This document shows positions 1-8,241 of a DNA stretch of 64,000 nt, piece after piece. Every line of letters starts with the position of its first letter. Positions within the stretch are counted from its first letter, which is position 1. The position numbers were made by a program, and so were the translations under genes. Source of the DNA: an uncultured bacterium (GTDB lineage: Bacteria; Bacteroidota; Rhodothermia; Rhodothermales; UBA10348); NCBI GenBank assembly GCA_943788505.1, contig CALSQR010000002.1, positions 1,067,213-1,131,212 on the forward strand, read 5' to 3'. Under the pieces are notes generated by a model. That model worked only from the letters and a program-made list of their open reading frames with translations, did not search any database and was not told the DNA's origin.

Positions 1-846
1 TTCCGCGTCGAAGTACCGGGCGTGGTTGCGGCCAATAATCTCCTGAAACTCTCGCTGCCAATCGGTGACCTCTTCATGGACCGGCTCGGCGGCCGGCGCA
101 AAGAAGTACGGTGAGTTGACGCCTTGCTCGTGGAAATCAACATGCACATGAGGCATCCACGCGCGATACAGGGTCATGCGCTGACGAGTCTCTACTTGTG
201 TTTGCCAGGACCAATCACGGTTTAGGTCAAAGTAATAGTGGTTTGTTCGACCACCGGGCCAAGGCTCAGCATGCTCAACGGATACTGGGTCTGCATCCAT
301 AGACTCTCCAACCATCATATTGTACCAGTTGGCATAGCGGTCCCGACCGTCCGGGTTGATAGCCGGATCAAGTACCACCACCGTGTTCTCAAGCCACTCG
401 GCAGATCGTTCAGAAGATGGGTCAGCAAGCGCAAATAACGTCGTCATTGACGCTTCGGTGCTGTTTGACTCGTTGCCATGTACGTTAAACGAAAGCCAAA
501 CGATGGCTGGTGGCGTGCCCTCAGGATCGCCTTCTTCGAGGTTAGCCAGGCGCAGGTTGTCATGCCGGATGCTCTCCAACCGGGTCATGTTCCGTGTTGA
601 AGACACGACAGCTACTAGCAGCGGGCGCCCTTCGTTGGTCGTACCGTAAGGAATTAGCTGCACCCGATCACTTGCCTCAGCAACGTGCTCAAAGTAGTCT
701 ACCACCTGGTGATGGCGGGAGAACCGGGATCCAATTTCATACCCAAGAAAGCTCGAAGGGGATTCTAGGTCCTGAGCGACGGTGGGAGCGACGGTAGGAG
801 CTACTGCCAGTAGCAGTACAACGAGAAACAACAGGCCTTTTCGCAT
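1..846 (-). CDS. Secreted M14-family zinc carboxypeptidase (3' end beyond window)
   Basis: The minus-strand frame opens at 846 and stays open to the window edge: 282 codons, C-terminus missing. Residues 1-25 form a signal peptide (basic start, Leu/Val core, AQ at the cut site). The M14 zinc site is visible: HGNE (His123, Glu126) in a NVHGNESNS context, NPDGRDRY at about 164-171, DLNRDW at about 207-212, and DFHEQG with the third ligand at His239. M14 enzymes remove C-terminal residues from peptides; with the signal peptide this one should act in the periplasm or outside the cell, feeding on protein. The catalytic Glu expected near the C-terminus lies outside the window. Family call is firm, substrate unknown. 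Confidence 0.88.
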   Translation of the reverse strand, partial: MRKGLLFLVVLLLAVAPTVAPTVAQDLESPSSFLGYEIGSRFSRHHQVVDYFEHVAEASDRVQLIPYGTTNEGRPLLVAVVSSTRNMTRLESIRHDNLRLANLEEGDPEGTPPAIVWLSFNVHGNESNSTEASMTTLFALADPSSERSAEWLENTVVVLDPAINPDGRDRYANWYNMMVGESMDADPVSVEHAEPWPGGRTNHYYFDLNRDWSWQTQVETRQRMTLYRAWMPHVHVDFHEQGVNSPYFFAPAAEPVHEEVTDWQREFQEIIGRNHARYFDAE

Positions 847-1050
847 GAGTGATGTCAAAAGAGTGGGGAAGCCGGAAAGCATATTGCGCCGGATGGTAAA
901 TCGAAGTGGTGCGTGTCAAAGGATCCGATCTACACGTCCTGCGTTCGGAGAACTCTGACAAATTGCCCTAAAGCAACGGACAACGAAAGTACCCCCGCTA
1001 AGAGGGGCCTTGCAATTGCCCGATCCACTCGGCTTCCATCCTATTCCTGA

Positions 1051-4000
1051 ATGCGACGTTTTTTCTTCAGTTTCACCGCCTTTTTTGATGCCCGCTCACG
1101 TGCTGGAATAGTCTTAGCGACCCTAACAGCCGTTCTCGTGGCCCTTCTTGTCACAGACATAGAACGAGATATCTCCCACGCGTGGATTCAGGACAAGGCG
1201 CAAGGTTTCCCCGACGAATTTGCCCGTTACCTGCATGCCATCACGACATCAGAAGGAGAAACTGCGCCAGCGTACGCACCTGGCTATCGGCGCTCAACAT
1301 TGACACGTCTTAAAGAAGTTCGCAAGGGTAGCGGTCAGGTTCTTCCATGGGTAGAACGAGGTCCGGGAAATGTAGGGGGGCGGACCCGAGGATTAGTGAT
1401 CGACCTTAATGATCCGTCCGGAGCCACCTGGTTGGCCGGATCGGTGAGCGGTGGAATTTGGAGGACGACAACATCAGGCAATAAATGGACTCCGGTTACG
1501 GAAGATGCGCCAAGGCTGTCCATTTCAAGCATCGCCCAAGCTCCTTCCAATCCCCAGATCCTGTATGCAGGCACTGGTGAGGGCTTTCCCAATGGGGATG
1601 CAGCCATTGGAGATGGAATTCTCAAGTCGCTCGACGGGGGGCTGACATGGACACCCCTTCCCTCCACGACCGGGGGCCAGGGCTTCTTGTTCGTGAATCG
1701 GGTAATTGTGTCAGACACGGACGCGGACCTAGTACTTGCCGCTACGCAGGAAGGGCTTTGGCGCTCAACTGATGGGGGTGCCAGTTGGGCCAAGGTCCTC
1801 GAGGCCAATGGATTCTTTGGCTTTTATCAAATCATTTCTGAGCCAGATAATTTCTCCATTCAGTATGCCACCGATGAGGTTACTGGCATTTGGAAATCAG
1901 TCGACGCGGGGCTGACCTGGAACCAATCAAGCCAAGGTATTGCAGAAACTGGTTCTGGTAACCGGATCGAGATCGACATCTCCCCGGCTGAACCTAGCAC
2001 CTTGTTTGCGCTTGCTGAGAACAGCCGCCCAAATCAAAACGATCCTGCCTATATCTCAAAAGATCGTGGCGACAGTTGGCTTCCTTTCCTCCCAGAACCG
2101 GGCAGCTTCAATCCGGACATCGCTGGTGACCAAGGTTGGTACAACCAAGTGGTTCACGCCCATCCTTTTGATCCCAACGTTGTCTTTATGGGTGGTATCC
2201 GCATGTATCGCCTTACCGCAGGGGCATCCACAACCACCCTGAACCTATTTACGGGTGCAGATCAGGAGGGAACGGAAGCGTTCATGACCTTCGTAAATTT
2301 TGGAGCCTCCCATCTCGGTGGTGGTCTACGGCTTGGTACTGAAGAAGAGGAAAGCACTATTCGGGCTAGCGAGATGGTGTCCGTCGAAATTCGCTTTGGG
2401 CCAGGGCGGTCGCAAATGGCCCACCGGTTCGTTCCTCCAGATCAGTCCGGAGTTGACTTCATTGACTACCCCTATGCCGACTATGTATCAGTACCCTTCG
2501 AAGTCTGGGACATAACCAATAATCGACAATTGCATGTGTCCTTTCGAGACAGGGAAGACAACGGAGAATTCGATCTTGATGAGTACAACGCCTCCAGTGT
2601 GGATCGCGAGTATGTACTAATATCTACCCGAACGTACACCGCAGATGCGCCCGATCCAGATATTGCACAAGATGGTGGCGTTCGTAACGACCTTGCATAC
2701 TTCTTTTGGCCGGTCTTGGCTTCCGGCGCAATTTGGAACCCTATGGCACTGCCCGAATCTGTTTTACGGCTCAACTTCGAAGAAGTCGATGCACCCAATC
2801 GGATTCTTTCGAATGTTGGAACTGGCATTCATGCTGATCAACATGTTATGCGTGCCTTTAAAACAGGAACGGTAGGCAGTGGTTTTAGATTGGTAGTCGG
2901 CAATGATGGAGGGGTGTATTACTCGGGCGATGGGGGACTAAACTGGACGGGACGGTTCCGCGGATACAACACCACTCAGTTTTATGGCGTGGACAAGAAG
3001 CCTGGGGCTAATCAGTATATCGGCGGAACCCAGGATAATGGATCGTGGAGATCCCAAGCCAACCCCACATTGTCGTCGAGCTGGATAAGCGCTGGCGGAG
3101 GAGACGGATTCGATGCTATCTGGCACAAGCAGAATGATCAGCAAATGATCGCGACATCTCAACACACCTATATCACGCGAAGCCTGAACGGCGGAAGCTC
3201 TTTTTCTACTGCTATGACAGGGCTGTCTGATACCGGTAATTCGTGCGAGTGTGCGCAGTTCATTACCAGCCTATCTTCGCGCTCTGACAACTCCAATATT
3301 GTCTATACGCTAGGAAAATCGGGGGTTTGGCGTTCCCGTAATTTTGCCGGGACGTGGTCCCTGAGAGCAATCCCCTCAAGCGAGTGGGGGTATGCAGGGA
3401 GCAGCGGAAAAGTTCACGTTTCAAACGCTGACGGAGATATCGTGCTCGCTGGATATGAGATGGATCCGGTGGGTGGCGGCGGTGACATCGCGGGTAACCT
3501 ACAGGTTTCAACAGATGATGGCACCACGTTCTCGTCTGCTACGACTCCTTCATGGTCCCCAGGCAGGCTGACCGGCATTTCGAGTTCGTTCGAAGACGCC
3601 AACACCATCTATGTGACTTTCTCACAGTTCGGGCGCCCCAAAATTATCCGGAGTACCGACCTTGGACAGACTTGGCAGGATTTAACCGGCTTTCGGGACG
3701 GATCAGCCGGTGTAATCAGTCCAAACGGATTCCCGGACGTAGCAACATTTGATGTAATCGACTTCCCAGAGTCTCCTATGATCTGGGCGGCTACGGAAAT
3801 TGGGCTAATCGAGTCTCTTGATGACGGAGCAACATGGCAACTGGCGGACAATGGCTTGCCGGCCGTGTCCATTTGGCAAATGAAGCTCATTGATGGGGAA
3901 GTTCTTCTGGCCACGCACGGTCGCGGCGTTTGGACGGTACCTGTTTCGGCCATCCCCACCGAGACGGCGTCAGAGGTGTCCATTCCCACAGAGTTTGCTA

Positions 4001-4251
4001 TCGATAGTATCTGGCCGAATCCGTTCGGCTCAGAGCTGCGTGTGTCTTGGGAGGCGCCACAATCCGGTTCTGTTCGCATAGAACTAATAGACATCCAAGG
4101 CCGCATCGCGGCGTCGTTGTTTACAGGAACAGTGACGGCTGGAAAACAACAACAGCGGTTCACAACGGCGAGCCTGGCCGCCGGGGCGTACTTTTTACGC
4201 ATTCAGAGCGGGGACCAGGTGCTTGCGCGAAGCGTGATTAAGGCGCGCTGA
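1051..4251 (+). CDS. Large secreted BNR/Asp-box repeat (sortilin-like) protein with T9SS sorting domain
   Basis: 1066 residues. A hydrophobic segment at about 16-36 acts as signal or anchor. At least eight Asp-box motifs (S-x-D-x-G-x-T-W type: SLDGGLTW, STDGGASW, SVDAGLTW, SKDRGDSW, SGDGGLNW, STDDGTTF, STDLGQTW, SLDDGATW) mark a seven- to ten-bladed propeller of the sialidase/VPS10 class. A non-repeat insert at about 380-610 separates the first four blades from the rest. The last ~80 residues (from FAIDSIWPNPFGSELRVSW) are a type A T9SS C-terminal domain, so the protein is probably exported through the outer membrane and anchored or released. The full set of sialidase catalytic residues is not obvious; the propeller may bind or lyse polysaccharide, or serve as an adhesin. 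Specific function unknown. Confidence 0.82.
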   Translation: MRRFFFSFTAFFDARSRAGIVLATLTAVLVALLVTDIERDISHAWIQDKAQGFPDEFARYLHAITTSEGETAPAYAPGYRRSTLTRLKEVRKGSGQVLPWVERGPGNVGGRTRGLVIDLNDPSGATWLAGSVSGGIWRTTTSGNKWTPVTEDAPRLSISSIAQAPSNPQILYAGTGEGFPNGDAAIGDGILKSLDGGLTWTPLPSTTGGQGFLFVNRVIVSDTDADLVLAATQEGLWRSTDGGASWAKVLEANGFFGFYQIISEPDNFSIQYATDEVTGIWKSVDAGLTWNQSSQGIAETGSGNRIEIDISPAEPSTLFALAENSRPNQNDPAYISKDRGDSWLPFLPEPGSFNPDIAGDQGWYNQVVHAHPFDPNVVFMGGIRMYRLTAGASTTTLNLFTGADQEGTEAFMTFVNFGASHLGGGLRLGTEEEESTIRASEMVSVEIRFGPGRSQMAHRFVPPDQSGVDFIDYPYADYVSVPFEVWDITNNRQLHVSFRDREDNGEFDLDEYNASSVDREYVLISTRTYTADAPDPDIAQDGGVRNDLAYFFWPVLASGAIWNPMALPESVLRLNFEEVDAPNRILSNVGTGIHADQHVMRAFKTGTVGSGFRLVVGNDGGVYYSGDGGLNWTGRFRGYNTTQFYGVDKKPGANQYIGGTQDNGSWRSQANPTLSSSWISAGGGDGFDAIWHKQNDQQMIATSQHTYITRSLNGGSSFSTAMTGLSDTGNSCECAQFITSLSSRSDNSNIVYTLGKSGVWRSRNFAGTWSLRAIPSSEWGYAGSSGKVHVSNADGDIVLAGYEMDPVGGGGDIAGNLQVSTDDGTTFSSATTPSWSPGRLTGISSSFEDANTIYVTFSQFGRPKIIRSTDLGQTWQDLTGFRDGSAGVISPNGFPDVATFDVIDFPESPMIWAATEIGLIESLDDGATWQLADNGLPAVSIWQMKLIDGEVLLATHGRGVWTVPVSAIPTETASEVSIPTEFAIDSIWPNPFGSELRVSWEAPQSGSVRIELIDIQGRIAASLFTGTVTAGKQQQRFTTASLAAGAYFLRIQSGDQVLARSVIKAR

Positions 4252-4416
4252 GTCTTACGTGTTCAACACGGAAAACAGCCTTTAATCGGAGGAGCGAATC
4301 CTTTGGTTCACGAGCGCAAATCCGCTCTTTTTCATCGTATTAATAAAGTGGACGAACCGCCGCCTTTCCTCGTCCCCAATGTCTTACCGGTCCCTTCGCA
4401 CGACCGCCGTTACTTC

Positions 4417-5811
4417 ATGCGCCGTTTCCTGGTCGCCATTCCGTTTATCCTGCTTCTGGCAGCGTCCGTCCTCGAGACCGCCGCCCAGAACGTCCGAATC
4501 GTATACACCGTTGATACTGTTCATGAGGGTGAGTACACGTCGCACGTGATGCTCACTAACATGACCGATATAGCCATTGAGGGCTGGGACATGAGTTTCC
4601 GGCTGAACCAGCACGTCACGACTATCGAACATGCTGCTTGGAGCGAATTCCAAGATGTTTTCACGGTGCAGGGGCAGGGTTGGACACGAACGATAGGCCC
4701 GGGTGAAGTCGTCTGGTTTACGATTACAGGGATTGCCTATGATGGCCAGTCACCAGAAGTACCTCGAAGCTGTTTCTTCAAGGGCGCTGCGTGTACGGTT
4801 GAGGTCCATCCGGACGCCGAGGAGGATTTCGCTTTTGAATCGGAAATGATCGTGTCTGCATGGGTAGACGATTACGATTTTACTACCTACCGCGGCTTTA
4901 TTGTGGTTCAGAACCCAACGGATCGTCGCTTCCCTGCTGCTTGGGGGCTTCAGTTCGCAACCCCATCACAAATCGTCGAGATGGAAGGTGTCGTCTGGAG
5001 CCGATCCGGAACAGAATATCAGCTTTATGGAACAGCCCACACCGATTACATAGGGCCGCACGATTTCGTCGTAATCCCGTTCCGTGGCGTCCACACGGGC
5101 ATTCCAACAGAGCCTGTAAACTGCCGTCTGAACGGCACCTCGTGTACGTTCGAGCAACCGGATCACTTGGTTGAAACACCGAATCTGAACGTGTTTTTTA
5201 AAATGGGTGAGGCCAACGACACGGAGTGGGAGGGGTACATCCGGATTGAGAATCCAACGAAGAGTACTCTTTCCAGCTGGGTACTTCGTTTCACGCTCCC
5301 CAACCGAATCACAGATGCTGAGAATATGATTCTCGAGCGTACCGGCACCTCCTACACGATCCGCCCTGATTTCGGTAGAGGCCGGATCATGCCGGAAGCG
5401 GAATACACGTTCGCTATACGTGGAACGTGGGCTGACAGCCTGTCTGCACCGACGAATTGCACCATCAACAGGATGGAATGCAAGCTCAAATATCAGATTC
5501 AGCAAGATGTGTCCAGCGATGGCGACGGATCAACTGATTCGGGAACTGGTGGCGGAGGCGATGACGGTGGGGGAGATGATGGGGGATCGACATCCAAAAC
5601 GGCGGCGAGCCGATCCCTGAGGACCGGCTCGCTACTTTCTTTGACAAGTTTAACACGACCAAGAGCGAACACGGAGGCACGGGTCTTGGCACCACGTATG
5701 CCAAACTTGTGGTTGACGCTCATGAGGGTGACATCAGTGTCTCCTCCTCATCGGAGGAAGGGACCCGTGTCAGCATTCGGCTTCCACGGGTTGCCCTTTG
5801 ACGTTCCCTAG
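4417..5811 (+). CDS. Secreted protein with three CBM2-like modules; 3' end out of frame over a kinase fragment
   Basis: The start is placed at 4417 because MRRFLVAIPF...AAQ is a clean signal peptide; an earlier in-frame opening at 4303 has none. Three tandem modules of ~115 residues follow, each a beta-sandwich resembling bacterial carbohydrate-binding family 2 and each closing with a paired cysteine motif (CFFKGAAC, CRLNGTSC, CTINRMEC) likely to form a disulfide. An Asp/Gly-rich linker (about 5515-5590) comes next. The last ~75 codons are low-complexity and basic; the same DNA in another frame encodes the end of a histidine kinase (next entry), so the natural C-terminus has probably been lost. 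It overlaps the convergent porin gene by four bases. Binding to cellulose or chitin-like polymers is inferred from fold only. Confidence 0.65.
   Translation: MRRFLVAIPFILLLAASVLETAAQNVRIVYTVDTVHEGEYTSHVMLTNMTDIAIEGWDMSFRLNQHVTTIEHAAWSEFQDVFTVQGQGWTRTIGPGEVVWFTITGIAYDGQSPEVPRSCFFKGAACTVEVHPDAEEDFAFESEMIVSAWVDDYDFTTYRGFIVVQNPTDRRFPAAWGLQFATPSQIVEMEGVVWSRSGTEYQLYGTAHTDYIGPHDFVVIPFRGVHTGIPTEPVNCRLNGTSCTFEQPDHLVETPNLNVFFKMGEANDTEWEGYIRIENPTKSTLSSWVLRFTLPNRITDAENMILERTGTSYTIRPDFGRGRIMPEAEYTFAIRGTWADSLSAPTNCTINRMECKLKYQIQQDVSSDGDGSTDSGTGGGGDDGGGDDGGSTSKTAASRSLRTGSLLSLTSLTRPRANTEARVLAPRMPNLWLTLMRVTSVSPPHRRKGPVSAFGFHGLPFDVP
5589..5801 (+). pseudogene. Histidine kinase HATPase_c C-terminal fragment, out of frame with the host gene
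   Basis: Read in the frame ending with TGA at 5799-5801, this stretch encodes 70 residues that match the end of a two-component histidine kinase ATPase domain: a G1-like box (DIQNGGEPIPED), an F box (FFDKFNTTK), a G2 box (HGGTGLGTTYAKLVV) and the closing strands ending TRVSIRLP. The N box, the dimerisation/phosphoacceptor helix and any sensor domain are absent upstream, where the DNA instead encodes the Asp/Gly linker of the CBM2-like protein. It is therefore a remnant joined near 5580-5590, not a working kinase. Confidence 0.75.
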
Positions 5812-7184
5812 AACTTGACACTTACGCCTCCGATTATCGTCAGGGTCGATAGTTCATTCGTCACACTTGTTCCTGGGTTTTCCCCATTTGGAAACATTGG
5901 GTTCTTCCACAATCCCGTGACCTTTTCCGTCGGTGCATACTGTCCAGCCATGGAGAACATCACCTTTTCAGTGATTGGCCAAGAGAACCCAGCCGAGATG
6001 TGCTGAGTGACGAGCGCCGGTGCAGGGGCATTGAAAAAGGCCAAGTCGTCTGGAATCGGGTTGTTGTTCCAGGCATAGCCGAAACGTACGGGGAACGTGC
6101 CATTTACGTTGTACTGAGCACCCACCGCTACGACGGTGACGGCGTCCCATCCAAATCCTTTCACGGCCATGGTTTGGTCAAATCCAGATTCGTCGAATCC
6201 GTTGGTTGAGGCATAGTCGATGTAGCGGACATCCAGAGCCAACAACAAGTCGTCCATTCCCGTCCAGGCCAACGCGCCAGATACGATCATTGGGAAATCC
6301 ATTCCGAATGTGTAATCCTGTGCGCCTGCTGTTTCTGGTTCGTATTCGAGGTCATCGAATGACTGGGGGCTCTTGTACGAGAGACCAAGGTTCAGATCCT
6401 CATTCACTTCAACATGCAATCCCGCCTGAAATCCGTACCCACGGGCCCATGTAGCCGGTGCATCTGGATACAGTGGGAGGTCGTCCATAGGATCGGCAGG
6501 CGTACCAAAGGCATCAATGAATTGAGGCGATGTGCCTGGGAATACGGACAGTTCCAGCGATGCAAAGTTCAGTGTTGGGGCAAATCCAAACGATACGTTG
6601 TCGTTTAACCGATAGGCAATCGTTGGGGAAATCTGAAGCAGCATAAAGGCTGACTTCATCTTTCCAAATCCAAATCCGCCTTGGGGCATCTGGGGTGTCA
6701 GAATCGGATTCACCGATGAGGTGGTGAAGTCGGATCCGGGGTAATCAACACCAAAACCACCTACACCATACATCGAGAAACCCCAGGCCAGGCGTCCGCC
6801 TTCCGGATTGTGAACATACCCGATAGAAGGAATCGGGAAAGGACCGGCGCCACTGTCTGTTGAACCTTCAAACGTCATTGGAGGGCCAAACGCTGGGCCA
6901 AAAGCACCTTGCTGCACGGAAGACGTGATTGTACTGGTCGGCATCATGAATTGGATACCCAAATCAAACGTCTGACCCGGTACCTGCACGATGGCAGCGG
7001 GATTCCAGTGTAGTGCCGTAAGGGCGTCCTGTGGAGCTGCCATGCCGGCACCTGACATGCCTTGGTCTATTGGTCCCACACCATTAAGTACGTGACCTGT
7101 CTGGGCCATGGAAGATGTCGCGAGAAATAGGCTAGCAAGCATCACTGCCGTAATGGGTTGCCAAATGGAAATTCTATGTGTCAT
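5808..7184 (-). CDS. OmpP1/FadL/TodX-family outer-membrane transporter
   Basis: 458 residues with a signal peptide (about 1-28, ending SMAQ). The N-terminal plug signature is present: NGVGPIDQGMSGAGMAAPQDALTALHWNPAAI, i.e. the G-AGxA...D-A-A--NPA pattern of FadL, where the N-terminus plugs the barrel. Alternating aromatic/hydrophobic strands follow and the protein ends with a strand closing in Phe (SVKF). FadL porins carry long-chain fatty acids or other hydrophobic compounds across the outer membrane. It is transcribed divergently from the GntR/HutC gene, and its putative promoter carries an 18-bp palindrome, so control by that neighbour is likely. Substrate is not determined. Confidence 0.88.
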   Translation of the reverse strand: MTHRISIWQPITAVMLASLFLATSSMAQTGHVLNGVGPIDQGMSGAGMAAPQDALTALHWNPAAIVQVPGQTFDLGIQFMMPTSTITSSVQQGAFGPAFGPPMTFEGSTDSGAGPFPIPSIGYVHNPEGGRLAWGFSMYGVGGFGVDYPGSDFTTSSVNPILTPQMPQGGFGFGKMKSAFMLLQISPTIAYRLNDNVSFGFAPTLNFASLELSVFPGTSPQFIDAFGTPADPMDDLPLYPDAPATWARGYGFQAGLHVEVNEDLNLGLSYKSPQSFDDLEYEPETAGAQDYTFGMDFPMIVSGALAWTGMDDLLLALDVRYIDYASTNGFDESGFDQTMAVKGFGWDAVTVVAVGAQYNVNGTFPVRFGYAWNNNPIPDDLAFFNAPAPALVTQHISAGFSWPITEKVMFSMAGQYAPTEKVTGLWKNPMFPNGENPGTSVTNELSTLTIIGGVSVKF

Positions 7185-7252
7185 AATTCTACCCTCGGTT
7201 GGGGGGTGTCAGTAGGGAAAACGTCCTTGCGAGTCAAATTTGGCTCGCGACA

Positions 7253-7283
7253 CAATGGTAGGGTGTAGCACTTGTAATTACAA
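7253..7283 (-). promoter_or_regulatory. Candidate promoter of the FadL-type gene
   Basis: On the minus strand a TTG (complement of 7281-7283) is followed after 20 bases by TACCATTG (complement of 7253-7260), close to the Bacteroidota -33/-7 consensus TTG-N19..21-TAnnTTTG. The start would fall near 7246, giving a leader of about 60 bases before the ATG at 7184. The -33 element lies inside the palindrome at 7269-7286. Confidence 0.45.
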
Positions 7284-7286
7284 GTG
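7269..7286. promoter_or_regulatory. 18-bp perfect palindrome, candidate GntR/HutC operator
   Basis: CACTTGTAATTACAAGTG is a perfect inverted repeat. Its core TTGTAATTACAA fits the published HutC-subfamily operator pattern (YGTMTAKACR) except that the central TA is inverted to AT. It overlaps the -33 element of the FadL-type promoter and lies 160 bases upstream of the gntR start, so repressor binding would block porin transcription. Assignment to the neighbouring regulator is inference from position and symmetry. Confidence 0.55.
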
Positions 7287-7446
7287 GCGCCGGAAGCCGT
7301 GCCTCCGGACGTAGTGGAATACCTTGCAACTGTATTTTTCATAGTCGCTTCCCACCCCTTGTACGGCAAATAGGAAGTGTTGGAGAGTTTTCAACAACTG
7401 GATCCTATGCCTGTCATTACACGTATGCCCTTGAATTAATTCCCAA

Positions 7447-8241
7447 ATGAATACCATGTCTACTACCGCAACGCCGAGGCACGAGCGGGTCAGTTCTTGG
7501 ATCCGCGATCAAATTGAGTCGGGCAAACTCCTAGAGAACGACCAACTCCCTTCTGAAAATCAGTTGGGTACACGGTTCGAGGTGAGCAGGATAACAATTC
7601 GCCGAGCCCTTCAAACACTAGCGTCTGAGGGATTGATTTATCGAAAGCAGGGACTGGGCTCGTTTGTGGCCGACAATCGGCTGCACCAAGGTCTGGAAAG
7701 TCTGTCGGACTTTGTTGAAGACATGGAGGCTGCGGGATTGGCCCCTGAGTCTATTATGCTGTCCCAGGGGACCGAGCAAGCTAGCCCCCGAATCGCCACA
7801 TCACTTGGTATCAAAGAGGGTACCGTTGTTTGGCGAATCGACAGGCTTCGAAAAGGTGATGGGGAAACGTTGGCATACGACCGAACATGGATGCCCATGT
7901 TTTATGCCCACCTCCTGCAGCAGCGCGACTTAGAGTCTACAACCATATATAGCATCCTCGAAGAGGAGCATGATATCTGTGTGTGCAGGGGTGCATTTAG
8001 AATTGAAGCGGTTAATGCCCCAAACGATGTGGCCCAACATCTCGATGTGCCCTGGGGAAGGGCTTTGCTTCTAATAGAGCGAACCACATATTCCGATGCG
8101 GACCAGCAGGTTTACTTCCAGCAGCGGTTCTACCGTTCTGATCGGGTAGCTTACGAACTGGAGCTTCGCCGGTCTAAGCGGACCAGCAAGCCATCTGACC
8201 AGCCTGTGAAAAGCCTAGAGCCTGTTTTTAAGGAGCGCTAG
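7447..8241 (+). CDS. GntR-family transcriptional regulator, HutC subfamily (UTRA domain)
   Basis: 264 residues; ATG at 7447 with a second in-frame ATG at 7456. Residues ~12-80 are the winged helix of the GntR family (LPSENQLGTRFEVSRITIRRAL then LASEGLIYRKQGLGSFVA). Residues ~95-245 are a UTRA effector-binding domain, ending in the usual YYRSDR-like segment (RFYRSDRVAYEL). Such proteins bind DNA as dimers and release it on binding a small ligand, often a sugar phosphate or amino-acid derivative. The divergent partner is a FadL-type porin whose promoter holds a matching palindrome. The stop overlaps the convergent moeA by 14 bases. Ligand unknown. Confidence 0.9.
   Translation: MNTMSTTATPRHERVSSWIRDQIESGKLLENDQLPSENQLGTRFEVSRITIRRALQTLASEGLIYRKQGLGSFVADNRLHQGLESLSDFVEDMEAAGLAPESIMLSQGTEQASPRIATSLGIKEGTVVWRIDRLRKGDGETLAYDRTWMPMFYAHLLQQRDLESTTIYSILEEEHDICVCRGAFRIEAVNAPNDVAQHLDVPWGRALLLIERTTYSDADQQVYFQQRFYRSDRVAYELELRRSKRTSKPSDQPVKSLEPVFKER

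Noticed and set aside
3609-4202. 197-codon minus-strand ORF
   Set aside because: Antisense to the BNR-repeat protein; no signal or family pattern.
4303-4416. Upstream start for the CBM2-like protein
   Set aside because: It would bury the signal peptide behind 38 charged residues.
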